Assembly (NCBI GenBank): GCA_016938395.1
Contig: JAFGUS010000201.1
Coordinates: 1-22,995, forward strand
From: Coriobacteriia bacterium
GTDB lineage: Bacteria; Actinomycetota; Coriobacteriia; Anaerosomatales; Anaerosomataceae
Length of the DNA stretch: 22,995 nucleotides
Direction: 5' to 3'
Made by a program: the position numbers and the translations under genes. Below the pieces are notes generated by a model, which worked only from the letters and a program-made list of their open reading frames with translations, had not been told where the DNA came from and did no database searches. This document shows positions 8,457 through 15,433 of this stretch, piece after piece; positions within the stretch are counted from its first letter, which is position 1, and the number at the start of each line of letters is the position of its first letter.

Positions 8457-9173
8457 ATGGACCGCCGCATCATCACGGCCGCCGTGCTCGTCTTTGCGCT
8501 TGTCGCGCTCGGCGGCTGCACCACCAAGGTCGTCACCTCGGATGGCGCCACCCCGCTCAACACCGTCACGGCATCGGGCACCGGAGAGGCACTCGCCGCT
8601 CCCGATATGGCCGAGATGTACTTCGGCGTCAGCGTACTCGAGCCTGACGCGAAGACCGCGCTCGACTCGGCCGGGGCAACCGCCGACGCGATCACCAAAG
8701 CCGTCAAGGGCGCGGGTATCCCCGCCGCCGACATCCAGACCGCCAACGTGAGCGTCTACCCGGAGTACTCGGGCTACGAGGAGGACACGCCCCGGATCAG
8801 CGGCTACCGCGCGAGTGTTCAGGTGCGCGTGAAGATTCGCGACCTCGACGCGATCGGAGCCGTCATCGGTGCCGCGAGTGACGCCGGCGCCAACGAGATC
8901 GGCGGGCCGAGCTTCATGCTCGACGACGATGCCGACGCTCAGGATGAGGCGATCACTGATGCTATCGCCGACGCGCGCCGCCGCGCCGAGGCCATGGCTA
9001 AGGCTGCCGGTAAGAGCCTTGGCGGCATCATCAGCGTGAGCGAAGCCGGAGTGAGCATCCCGCCGATCTACTACGAATGGGGCGCCAAGGCGGCGGCCGA
9101 CTCGGCCGTCCCCATCGAGCCCGGCCAGCTCGACATCACCGCGTCGGTGACGGTGGTCTTCGAGCTCAAGTAG
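8457..9173 (+). CDS. SIMPL (DUF541) domain lipoprotein
   Basis: A 238-residue exported lipoprotein. The signal peptide ends in LVALGGC (lipidated Cys21). The mature part is a SIMPL/DUF541 domain: it opens TVTASGTGEALAAPDMAEMYFGV, has an ALDSAGATADAITKAVKGAGIPAADIQTANVSVYPEY-type helix-strand core, and ends DITASVTVVFELK, the usual closing strand. Related proteins are periplasmic or surface oligomers (for example the E. coli YggE and Brucella BP26 group) linked to oxidative stress; no catalytic activity is known. ATG 8457 has AAGGAG (8444-8449) 7 bases upstream. The following SLOG-like gene is on the same strand 28 bases away and may be co-transcribed. Confidence 0.85.
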   Translation: MDRRIITAAVLVFALVALGGCTTKVVTSDGATPLNTVTASGTGEALAAPDMAEMYFGVSVLEPDAKTALDSAGATADAITKAVKGAGIPAADIQTANVSVYPEYSGYEEDTPRISGYRASVQVRVKIRDLDAIGAVIGAASDAGANEIGGPSFMLDDDADAQDEAITDAIADARRRAEAMAKAAGKSLGGIISVSEAGVSIPPIYYEWGAKAAADSAVPIEPGQLDITASVTVVFELK

Positions 9174-9201
9174 TACGATACGTGCCGAGGGAGTGACGCA
9201 C

Positions 9202-9702
9202 ATGCGCACGGTCATCGGCGTGATGGGATCAGGGCGGCCCCTCGATGGGGCCGCCTTCTCGTTGGCACACAAGCTGGGCGCGCTTATCGCCGAGCGCGGC
9301 TGGGTGCTGCTCACCGGCGGTCGCTCGGCTGGCGTCATGGATGCCGCCTCGCGCGGCGCCAAGGGGGCCGGCGGCCTCGTCATCGGAGTGCTACCCGACG
9401 CCGACGGCTCACTCGGCAGCGAGTACCTGGACGTCGCCATCCGAACCGGGATGGGCGACGCGCGCAACGTCATCAACGTCCTTTCGAGCGACGTGGTGAT
9501 CGCACTTCCCGGCGGCGCGGGCACGGTCTCCGAGGTGGCACTCGCGCTCAAGGCGGGCAAGGCGGTGATCGTGCTGGGCTGGGAACCGGGTGAAGCGCTC
9601 CGTGCGAGCGGACCGGGCCGCATCTTCGATGCTGCCGATGCCGACGACGCGCTCGCCATCGCCGCGAGCCATCTCGGCAGTCATGACGGGCCGCAGTGGT
9701 GA
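9202..9702 (+). CDS. SLOG/LOG-like nucleotide-binding protein (TIGR00725 type)
   Basis: A 166-residue Rossmann-like protein of the LOG/SLOG superfamily. It opens RTVIGVMGSGRP, then has LLTGGRSAGVMDAASRGAKGAGG (nucleotide-binding loop), DARNVINVLSSDVVIALPGGAGTVSEVALALKAGKAVIVLG. The PGGAGTVSE motif is the hallmark of lysine-decarboxylase-like/LOG proteins, which hydrolyse or bind nucleotide derivatives. The sequence fits the TIGR00725 subgroup of unknown substrate better than true cytokinin-type LOG enzymes, and it was once annotated as molybdenum-cofactor related. ATG 9202 is favoured by AGGGAG at 9188-9193 (8-base spacing); GTG 9193 is the alternative. Its TGA overlaps a GTG beginning a short ORF. 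Confidence 0.82.
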   Translation: MRTVIGVMGSGRPLDGAAFSLAHKLGALIAERGWVLLTGGRSAGVMDAASRGAKGAGGLVIGVLPDADGSLGSEYLDVAIRTGMGDARNVINVLSSDVVIALPGGAGTVSEVALALKAGKAVIVLGWEPGEALRASGPGRIFDAADADDALAIAASHLGSHDGPQW

Positions 9703-9836
9703 TCGAGTTCCTCGCGGGGCCGGCGTGGCGCTCCACCGGTGAGATCGTGAACCTCCTGCGCGGCCCGCGCCTGGCGCGCGGGGTGGCGCTCATGGCGTGG
9801 TACGGTATGACCGGCCGGATGAAGCGAGGCACCTGA
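9699..9836 (+). CDS. Possible 45-residue small protein
   Basis: A short frame starts at GTG 9699, sharing GTGA with the stop of the SLOG gene, and ends TGA 9836, 4 bases before the ATG of the PEGA gene. The peptide begins VIEFLAGPAWRSTGEIVNLL and ends MAWYGMTGRMKRGT: one amphipathic or hydrophobic central region and a basic tail. It fills the otherwise empty space between two genes exactly, as expected of a translationally coupled small gene, but no clear ribosome site or known family supports it. It could be chance. Confidence 0.4.
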   Translation: MIEFLAGPAWRSTGEIVNLLRGPRLARGVALMAWYGMTGRMKRGT

Positions 9837-9840
9837 GACG

Positions 9841-11556
9841 ATGCAGCGCGACGAGTACCTGAGCGGCGACACACGGAGCCAGCGCACCACGCGCGTGGCA
9901 GCGCCCGCATCGGGTCGGTCAGGAGCCCGGACGGGCCGCACAGCGGGGCACAGCTACGCTGAGCCCCCCCGTCGCCGCAGCGCCGCACGGGGCGCGTACG
10001 TCGGAGGGCCTCATGGCGGGAAGCGTCCACCGAGGCGAGGCGCGCGTCGCGGTCTGGGCCGGATTCTGTTCCCCCTCCTGGCGGTCCTCCTCGTCGCGGG
10101 CGGCATCACGCTCTTCGTGATGACCCGGCCCGCGGCCGCGGTGATCACCGCCGAGCCCGCCGACGCGATGATTCTCTTCAACGGCTCGGTCGCGAGCACC
10201 GGCACGCTCGAGGTGGAAGATCTCGAGCCCGGCGTCTACCCGATCGTGGTGGAGCGCACCGGCTTCGAGCCCGTCACGGTATCGGCTGAGCTCAAGCGTG
10301 GCCGTACCACCAAGCTCGCTTACGAGCTGGCCCCGCTGCCGCAGACCGTCTCTATCACCACGCAGCCTGAGGGGGCGTCGTGCACGCTCACCCTCGGCGA
10401 CGGCCAGGTGCTCTCCGGCTCAGCGCCGCTGGAGCAGCAGGTCCCCGCGGGTCCGGTCACGCTCACCATCTCGCTTGCCGGCTACAACTCCTTCACGCGC
10501 GAGATGTTCCTTGACGCTCCGCTCTCGCTCGAGTACTACCTCGATCCCGAGGGCCAGATCCTCCACGGGCTCGGCCTGATCACCACGCAGGGCGCGCCCA
10601 AGGGCGTCTCGGTCACGCACGACGGCAGCGAAGCGTGGACGAGTATCCTCAACGGCCCGCCGTCCATCCAGATCTTCGATCCACGCACCGGCTCGCTCCT
10701 CGGCGGGGTGGATATCGGCGAGCACGGCGCGGTGGAGGTCATCTTCAACCGGGCGGGCACGCTCGCTTACACCTCGCAGATGGAAACCGCCAAGTGCTTC
10801 GAGATCGACGTGAAGACCCGCAAGGTCATCCGGGAATTCGACACCAAGAGCGCGTGGACCAAGTGGGTGACGCTCTCGCCTGACGAGAAGACGCTCTACG
10901 CGTCGAACTGGTCCGGCGACGACGTCTCGGTGATCGACCTGACAACCGGCGAGCTCGTGAAGCGTATCGGCGTCTCGAACACGCCACGCGGGATGTACGC
11001 CACGGCCGACGGAAAGTACCTGTTCGTCGCCGGGTTCGACAGCGGGCACCTCGAGCGCATCGATCTGGCCACCGGCACGGTCACGAAGGTCTTCACCGAC
11101 GGAGGTGCGCTCCGCCACATCGTGGGCGACGAGGCCACGGGCCGGCTCTTCATCTCGGACATGAGCAAGGACCTCGTGTGGGTTCACGATGTGGCTACCG
11201 GTACCACGAAGAAGTTCGTCGATACCGACGAAAAGCCCAACACGATCGACCTCACGCCCGACGGCAGGATGCTGTTCGTCAGCTGCCGGGGCGAGAACAA
11301 CCCCAAGTCGTACTACATCCCCGGACCCGAGTGGGGCTCGATCCTCGTGTTCGACACGGCCGACGGGCGCCCGCTCGATGCGCTCATCGCCGGCAACCAG
11401 CCAACGGCGCTCGACGTCAGCGACGACGGGAAGCTCCTGATCTTCAGCGACTTCCTCGACAACCGCCTGCGCGTCTACGAGATCCCACCGTACGAGGAAT
11501 TCACCGCGGGCGGCGGCGGACGCTTCGAGGCGCACAAGGCGCTCATCGCGAAGTAG
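9841..11556 (+). CDS. Membrane-anchored PEGA-domain and YVTN beta-propeller protein
   Basis: A 571-residue protein with four parts. Residues 1-72 are a basic, Arg/Gly/Pro-rich, probably disordered cytoplasmic tail. A single transmembrane helix follows at 73-95 (GRILFPLLAVLLVAGGITLFV). Two PEGA domains occupy about 100-164 (AVITAEPADAMILFNG, VERTGFEPVTVSAEL) and 168-235 (SITTQPEGASCTLTLG, ISLAGYNSFTREMFL). From about 240 to 560 there are six or seven YVTN-type beta-propeller blades (DGSEAWTSI, DEKTLYASNWSGDDVSVIDLTTGELV, DGKYLFVAGFDSGHLERIDLATG, DGRMLFVSCRGENN). It therefore projects an adhesive or ligand-binding head outside the cell. PEGA domains are often tied to the envelope or surface layers. 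GAGG about 11 bases upstream is a modest ribosome site. No catalytic residues are visible. Confidence 0.75.
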   Translation: MQRDEYLSGDTRSQRTTRVAAPASGRSGARTGRTAGHSYAEPPRRRSAARGAYVGGPHGGKRPPRRGARRGLGRILFPLLAVLLVAGGITLFVMTRPAAAVITAEPADAMILFNGSVASTGTLEVEDLEPGVYPIVVERTGFEPVTVSAELKRGRTTKLAYELAPLPQTVSITTQPEGASCTLTLGDGQVLSGSAPLEQQVPAGPVTLTISLAGYNSFTREMFLDAPLSLEYYLDPEGQILHGLGLITTQGAPKGVSVTHDGSEAWTSILNGPPSIQIFDPRTGSLLGGVDIGEHGAVEVIFNRAGTLAYTSQMETAKCFEIDVKTRKVIREFDTKSAWTKWVTLSPDEKTLYASNWSGDDVSVIDLTTGELVKRIGVSNTPRGMYATADGKYLFVAGFDSGHLERIDLATGTVTKVFTDGGALRHIVGDEATGRLFISDMSKDLVWVHDVATGTTKKFVDTDEKPNTIDLTPDGRMLFVSCRGENNPKSYYIPGPEWGSILVFDTADGRPLDALIAGNQPTALDVSDDGKLLIFSDFLDNRLRVYEIPPYEEFTAGGGGRFEAHKALIAK

Positions 11557-11603
11557 CCGCTGCATCCGGCCGGTGTCGCGCCTCGCACTCCCGTCACTCA
11601 CGC

Positions 11604-11632
11604 TTGCGCGCACGCCGCTCGCGCGCTACTAT
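11604..11632 (+). promoter_or_regulatory. Promoter of the four-cysteine mini-protein gene
   Basis: TTGCGC (11604-11609) and TACTAT (11627-11632) are separated by exactly 17 bases. The start codon is 40 bases downstream of the -10 box. Confidence 0.55.
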
Positions 11633-11671
11633 CCGTTCACTCACGAACGAACCAGCGAACGAAGGTTGGTC

Positions 11672-11896
11672 ATGGCCTCACCCGCATGTCGGCACCTCGG
11701 CACCTGTGCGCTCGCAAGCGACCATGCCGGGTTCTCGCCCGAGTTCATCCGAATCATGCGCACCACGTGGTGCCGTGGATCGTACGCCGAGTGCGCCCGG
11801 TATCGTGCGGCGCTGATCGTGGGGCCGCAAGCCGTACCGGGCAACCTCTTCCCCGCCGAGCGCGAGCGGGTCGCGGACCTCTACGCAGGGCTGTAA
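11672..11896 (+). CDS. Small four-cysteine protein of unknown function
   Basis: A 74-residue protein starting at ATG 11672, with GAAGG 6 bases upstream and its own promoter. Four cysteines occur as C-x5-C near residues 6 and 12 and C-x6-C around residues 34 and 41 (ACRHLGTC and TTWCRGSYAECARYRA). The ending is VPGNLFPAERERVADLY. The WCRGSYAECARY phrase resembles a small cysteine-rich module (YC-G-x-CARY) that I recall as an appendage on bacterial signalling proteins, and it could bind a metal or an iron-sulfur cluster. That comparison is from memory and uncertain. It stands alone, convergent with zwf-gnd with only 25 bases between the two stops. Confidence 0.6.
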   Translation: MASPACRHLGTCALASDHAGFSPEFIRIMRTTWCRGSYAECARYRAALIVGPQAVPGNLFPAERERVADLYAGL

Positions 11897-11921
11897 GGGC
11901 CCACACCGTGCGGGCTCGTGG

Positions 11922-14297
11922 TCACTTCGCGTGCCCGCCGAACCGGTTCCGCATCGCCTGCAGGAGCTTGCCCGTGTAACTCGGCGTGTCTTCTGATTCG
12001 AGCCTGAACTGAAGCGCGTCGCGGATCACACGATGCTCGACGCCGAGTGCCTCGGCCGTCTCGATCGTCCACGCGCCCTCGCCGGTATGGCCCACCGTGC
12101 CCGACACCTCGTCGAGCAACTCGCCGAAGACCTCGAAGCCCTCGGCAAGCCAGCCCACCAGGCGCGACTCGATGACGCTGCCGTTGTTGTACACGTCTGC
12201 AGCGGCGGTGAGGTCGATACCGTACTCGCTCGCGTCGAGCACCGTGAAGCCCTCGGCGATCGCCTGCATCATGCCGTACTCGATGCCGTTGTGGACCATC
12301 TTCACGAAGTGTCCGGCGCCGTGCCCCTCGAAGAACGCATAGCCGTCCGGAACCGCCAGATCCTTCCACAGCCGCATGAGGCGGTCGTAGTCGACGCGCT
12401 TCCCGCCCACCATGAGGCAGGCGCCACTGCGCGCACCGCCAGGCCCGCCCGAGGTGCCGGCGTCAAGAAAGTGGAGCCCCGCCTCGGCAAGACGTGGCGC
12501 GCGGTCGAGCGTGTCGCGCCAGAATGAGTTGCCGCCGTCGATGACGATGTCGCCCGGCTCGAGCACGCCCGTGAGGCCACCCTCGCCGAAGAGCATGGCG
12601 TCGGTTGCGGCGCCGGCCGGCACCATGACCCACACCACCCGCGGCGGCGAGAGCTTCGCGGCCACCTCGGCGAGCGAGCGCGCCACGTCGAGGCCCTCCG
12701 AGGCCATCGCCTCGGCAACCGAGGCGGTGCGGTTGTAGCCCACCACGTGCCAGTCGTGATCGAGCAGGTTCCGTGCGAGTGCCGCTCCCATCTTGCCGAG
12801 TCCGACGATTGCGATCTCGGGACGCGCCTCATCACGATCGGTCGCGGACGATCCGTCCGCAGCCCCCCGCTCGGCGATGGCTGCCTCAGCGACCTCGACG
12901 ACCTCGGCCGAATCGGGAGCGTACGTCTCGAGAGGCACCACACCCTCGGCCCATCCGCGCACGATCGGGTCGATGAGGCGCCACATCTCGGCTACCTCGC
13001 CGGTGGAGACGAAGAGCGTCTGGTCGCCGGCGATCGCGTCGAGCAGAAGCTTCGCGTACTCCTCCACGTACTGCAGCTTCTCGGTGTGCTCGTAGAGGAA
13101 GAAGGTGAACTCGCGTGGCTCGAGCCCGCGGTCGAAGCCGGGACGCTTCGCCCAGAACCGGATGCGGATGGTCTCCTCGGGTTCGAGCTGGAAGGTCACC
13201 ACGTTCTCAAAGGTGCCCTCCACCCCGCACATACACGGCTCGGCGCGCTTGAACGTGACCGCGATCTCCTTGAGGGCCGGCCCCATCCGCTTGCCTGACT
13301 CCATCATCACGGGCACACCGCCCCACCGCGGGCCGGTGAGCGTGGTCTCCATGCGGAAGTACGTCTCGGTGTCCGAGTCGGCCTCCACGCCCGTGATGTC
13401 GCGGTACCCCTCGTACTGTGCGCGGAAGGTTCGCGTGACCACGTCGCCGGGGGCGAGTGGCACGAGTTCGCGCAGCAGGTCCAAGCGCGCCGCCCTGATC
13501 GCCTCGGCCGAGAGGTCGGCAGGCTGCTCCATGGTAACGAGCGCGAGCATCTGCAGCAGGTGGTTCTGGCCCACGTCGCGCAGCGCACCGACGCCGTCGT
13601 AGAACGCACCCCGCTTCTCCACGCCGATGGACTCGTGCAGCCTGATATCGATGCGCTCGACGTTACGCGCGCTCCACGACGGCTCGAAGAGCGCATTGGC
13701 AAACCGGAACGACATGATGCCCTGGAGCATCTCCTTGGCGAGGTAGTGGTCGATGCGGTAGATCTGCTCCTCGGCAAACAGCGAGCCCAGGAACTCGTCG
13801 AGGGATTGTGCACTCTCGCCGTCGGAGCCGAAGGGCTTCTCGACGAGCACCCGCGTGTAGCCTGTCTCATCGCTGCAACCGCGCGTGAGGCCCGAGCCGG
13901 CGAGGTTCTCGAGGATGGTCCGGTACTTCTCAGGCGGCACGGCCAGGTAGAAGAGCTTGTTGGAGCACACCTCCCACGCGGCGTCGTCCCGGCCCACCCG
14001 GTCGGCGAGTGAGGCGTAGGCGGCCGTGTCGTCAAACGCACCGTCGTGATAGACGAACATGTCGAGGAACGCGTCACGCGCCTCACCGCGCGGCTGCGGT
14101 CCGGGATAGGCGTCGAGGACGTCGCTCACGTGGGCGCGCAACTGCGCGTCGTCCCACCCCCGACGGCCCCAGCCGACCACCCTGAACTGGCGCGGGAGCC
14201 GCTGCTGCACGCTCAGGTAGGCGAGCGATGGAACGACCTTGCGGGTCATGAGATCGCCGGTGGTACCAAAGACGACGAGGACGGTGGGGGTGTTCAC
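11922..14297 (-). CDS. zwf-gnd: Bifunctional glucose-6-phosphate dehydrogenase / 6-phosphogluconate dehydrogenase fusion
   Basis: One continuous 791-residue frame. Residues 1-460 are a full G6PDH: GTTGDL (11-16, NADP+ fold), EKPFG (153-157), RIDHYLAKE (181-189, substrate histidine) and ALRDVGQNHLLQ with catalytic His246. Residues 461-493 are an Ala/Glu/Asp-rich linker. Residues 494-791 are a short-type (about 300-residue) 6PGDH: GLGKMG (499-504), YNRTAS (521-526, typical of NADP+ preference), IDGGNSFWRDT (586-596), GTSGGPGG, and catalytic Lys666 and Glu673 in GHFVKMVHNGIEYG. All key residues of both halves are present, so both activities are expected. Together they make two NADPH and ribulose-5-phosphate, with lactone hydrolysis left to another enzyme or to chance. 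The start is GTG 14297, with AAGGAG 5 bases upstream; the open frame extends to 14333. Confidence 0.93.
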   Translation of the reverse strand: MNTPTVLVVFGTTGDLMTRKVVPSLAYLSVQQRLPRQFRVVGWGRRGWDDAQLRAHVSDVLDAYPGPQPRGEARDAFLDMFVYHDGAFDDTAAYASLADRVGRDDAAWEVCSNKLFYLAVPPEKYRTILENLAGSGLTRGCSDETGYTRVLVEKPFGSDGESAQSLDEFLGSLFAEEQIYRIDHYLAKEMLQGIMSFRFANALFEPSWSARNVERIDIRLHESIGVEKRGAFYDGVGALRDVGQNHLLQMLALVTMEQPADLSAEAIRAARLDLLRELVPLAPGDVVTRTFRAQYEGYRDITGVEADSDTETYFRMETTLTGPRWGGVPVMMESGKRMGPALKEIAVTFKRAEPCMCGVEGTFENVVTFQLEPEETIRIRFWAKRPGFDRGLEPREFTFFLYEHTEKLQYVEEYAKLLLDAIAGDQTLFVSTGEVAEMWRLIDPIVRGWAEGVVPLETYAPDSAEVVEVAEAAIAERGAADGSSATDRDEARPEIAIVGLGKMGAALARNLLDHDWHVVGYNRTASVAEAMASEGLDVARSLAEVAAKLSPPRVVWVMVPAGAATDAMLFGEGGLTGVLEPGDIVIDGGNSFWRDTLDRAPRLAEAGLHFLDAGTSGGPGGARSGACLMVGGKRVDYDRLMRLWKDLAVPDGYAFFEGHGAGHFVKMVHNGIEYGMMQAIAEGFTVLDASEYGIDLTAAADVYNNGSVIESRLVGWLAEGFEVFGELLDEVSGTVGHTGEGAWTIETAEALGVEHRVIRDALQFRLESEDTPSYTGKLLQAMRNRFGGHAK

Positions 14298-14382
14298 GAG
14301 CACTCCTTCATATCGGTGCGAGTCTGCGGGCACGCGCTCTGCTGATCGCGCTCGGTACCGCGCGAGACAGGTCGAATGTGTG

Positions 14383-14412
14383 ATTATACCCCCTTGGGTA
14401 TTTCTATCTCCA
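14383..14412 (-). promoter_or_regulatory. Promoter of zwf-gnd
   Basis: On the minus strand TGGAGA (14412-14407) and a perfect TATAAT (14388-14383) are separated by 18 bases. The leader before GTG 14297 would be about 80 bases. Confidence 0.6.
14386..14401. promoter_or_regulatory. CsoR/CstR-like operator overlapping the zwf-gnd -10 box
   Basis: ATACCCCCTTGGGTAT is an inverted repeat with arms ATACCC and GGGTAT and a 4-base centre. It covers half of the -10 box and the adjacent spacer. The arms and G-tract match the pattern I know for copper- or persulfide-sensing CsoR-family operators (TACCC...GGGGTA). No such regulator lies in this window, so binding is inferred. Confidence 0.45.
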
Positions 14413-14547
14413 GGGGAGCACGTCCGGACCCTGTCCGTGTATTCCCCAGCCCGCGGATGCCGACCACATGCACAGCTCGACAGACGATCCGGGCCGCGCG
14501 GGATCCGCAGTCGTGCGGACGCTCGGGGCGGCGTCGGGCGCGGCCGA

Positions 14548-15192
14548 TCACTCGAGCGCGTCGACCCCGCGCGAGTCTCCTGACGGGCCGACCGTGATGT
14601 TCAGCAGCAATGTCTCGTCCTTGATGTACGAGAACCTGTAGCCGAAGACAGCGACCTCGAACGACTGGCCCCCGAAGGCCTCGGACATCGCCTCCTGCAC
14701 GGCCGCTGCCGCTGCCCTCTCGGCATCGCTGCGCGGTGCGGCCGTCTCACCGATCCCGTCCGCCGTGGGCGTCCAGACGAGTGTCCCGCTGTCGAACGGG
14801 CGCTGATAGGCGTAGAGGCTGTGTACGATTCCGTCGGCACGGACTTCGAAGAGCGTGCTCTGGTCCTCGAGTTCGGTCACGAGTACGTAGGCGGTGAGCA
14901 CCGGCTCGGCACCGGCGAGATCGGGCCAGGCGCCGCCCCCTGCAACGTGCATTCCCCGCGCCGACTCCAGCGCGGCGGGCAGCGCGGCGAGCGCCGCACG
15001 CTCGCCCGGCCCGTCAGTGGCAATGGGGTCGAGGCCTACGAGTTGCGTGACGCCGCCCGCGGGAGCCTCAGCAACCGGGCTGCTGCCGTCGTCGGTCTCC
15101 GTAGCCGGATCGCCCTCGCCTGCATCAGAGCACCCGCCAAGCGACAGCGCGAGCGCCAGCGCGATACCGAGCACAGCCACCATGCGCTTCAC
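14548..15192 (-). CDS. Lipoprotein of unknown function
   Basis: A 214-residue exported lipoprotein. The signal peptide ends LSLGGC (lipidated Cys21), followed by an acidic, Ser/Thr/Pro-containing linker to about residue 50. The mature domain has alternating strands (AYVLVTELEDQSTLFEVRADGIVHSLYAY, SFEVAVFGYRFSYIKDETLLLNITVG) around an alanine-rich helix. I do not recognise the family. GTG 15192 is chosen because AGGAGG (15200-15205) lies 7 bases upstream, and a good promoter sits 65 bases further up. It is divergent from the LPYTG surface-protein gene, and both products would be on the cell surface. Confidence 0.7.
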   Translation of the reverse strand: MKRMVAVLGIALALALSLGGCSDAGEGDPATETDDGSSPVAEAPAGGVTQLVGLDPIATDGPGERAALAALPAALESARGMHVAGGGAWPDLAGAEPVLTAYVLVTELEDQSTLFEVRADGIVHSLYAYQRPFDSGTLVWTPTADGIGETAAPRSDAERAAAAAVQEAMSEAFGGQSFEVAVFGYRFSYIKDETLLLNITVGPSGDSRGVDALE

Positions 15193-15256
15193 GGGCGGAC
15201 CTCCTGATGTTGAACGGCGACCGGCGGGTGCGTGACGGCGCGGCACCACCGATCTG

Positions 15257-15285
15257 AGTCTACCGAGGCTCGGTCATGCTGTCAC
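15257..15285 (-). promoter_or_regulatory. Promoter of the lipoprotein gene
   Basis: On the minus strand GTGACA (15285-15280) and TAGACT (15262-15257) are separated by 17 bases, matching 5 of 6 and 4 of 6 consensus positions. Confidence 0.6.
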
Positions 15286-15335
15286 GGCGCCTATGTGTGT
15301 CGACCCGTCAGGCGGATCGCCTCCGTCGACAAGAG

Positions 15336-15367
15336 ATTAGTCGATACTAATGATTTGGATTAGTATC
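15336..15367. repeat. Triple ATTAGT/ACTAAT inverted-repeat block
   Basis: ATTAGT (15336-15341), ACTAAT (15346-15351) and ATTAGT (15359-15364) alternate in orientation. The second and third extend to a perfect 9-bp inverted repeat, GATACTAAT (15343-15351) and ATTAGTATC (15359-15367). The block is AT-rich in a GC-rich genome and lies 67 bases before the surface-protein start, as a multi-site operator would. Confidence 0.55.
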
Positions 15368-15384
15368 TCTTAATGATGGGAACA

Positions 15385-15398
15385 CTACCCCCAGGTAG
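15385..15398. promoter_or_regulatory. CTACC/GGTAG inverted repeat in the surface-protein leader
   Basis: CTACC (15385-15389) and GGTAG (15394-15398) flank a 4-base centre, 36 bases before the ATG. The core TACCCCC..GGTA resembles the site at the zwf-gnd promoter. Function unknown. Confidence 0.3.
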
Positions 15399-15433
15399 AA
15401 GAACAGCGGTGTTTCCTAAGGAGGCGAGTTGCG

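Noticed and set aside
8352..9659. 435-residue minus-strand frame opposite the SIMPL and SLOG genes
   Set aside because: No family features, no ribosome site, and it covers two well-supported plus-strand genes and their gap.
10420..11613. 397-residue minus-strand frame opposite the PEGA/propeller gene
   Set aside because: Shadow of regular beta-propeller codons; Val/Arg/Asp-rich with no domain.
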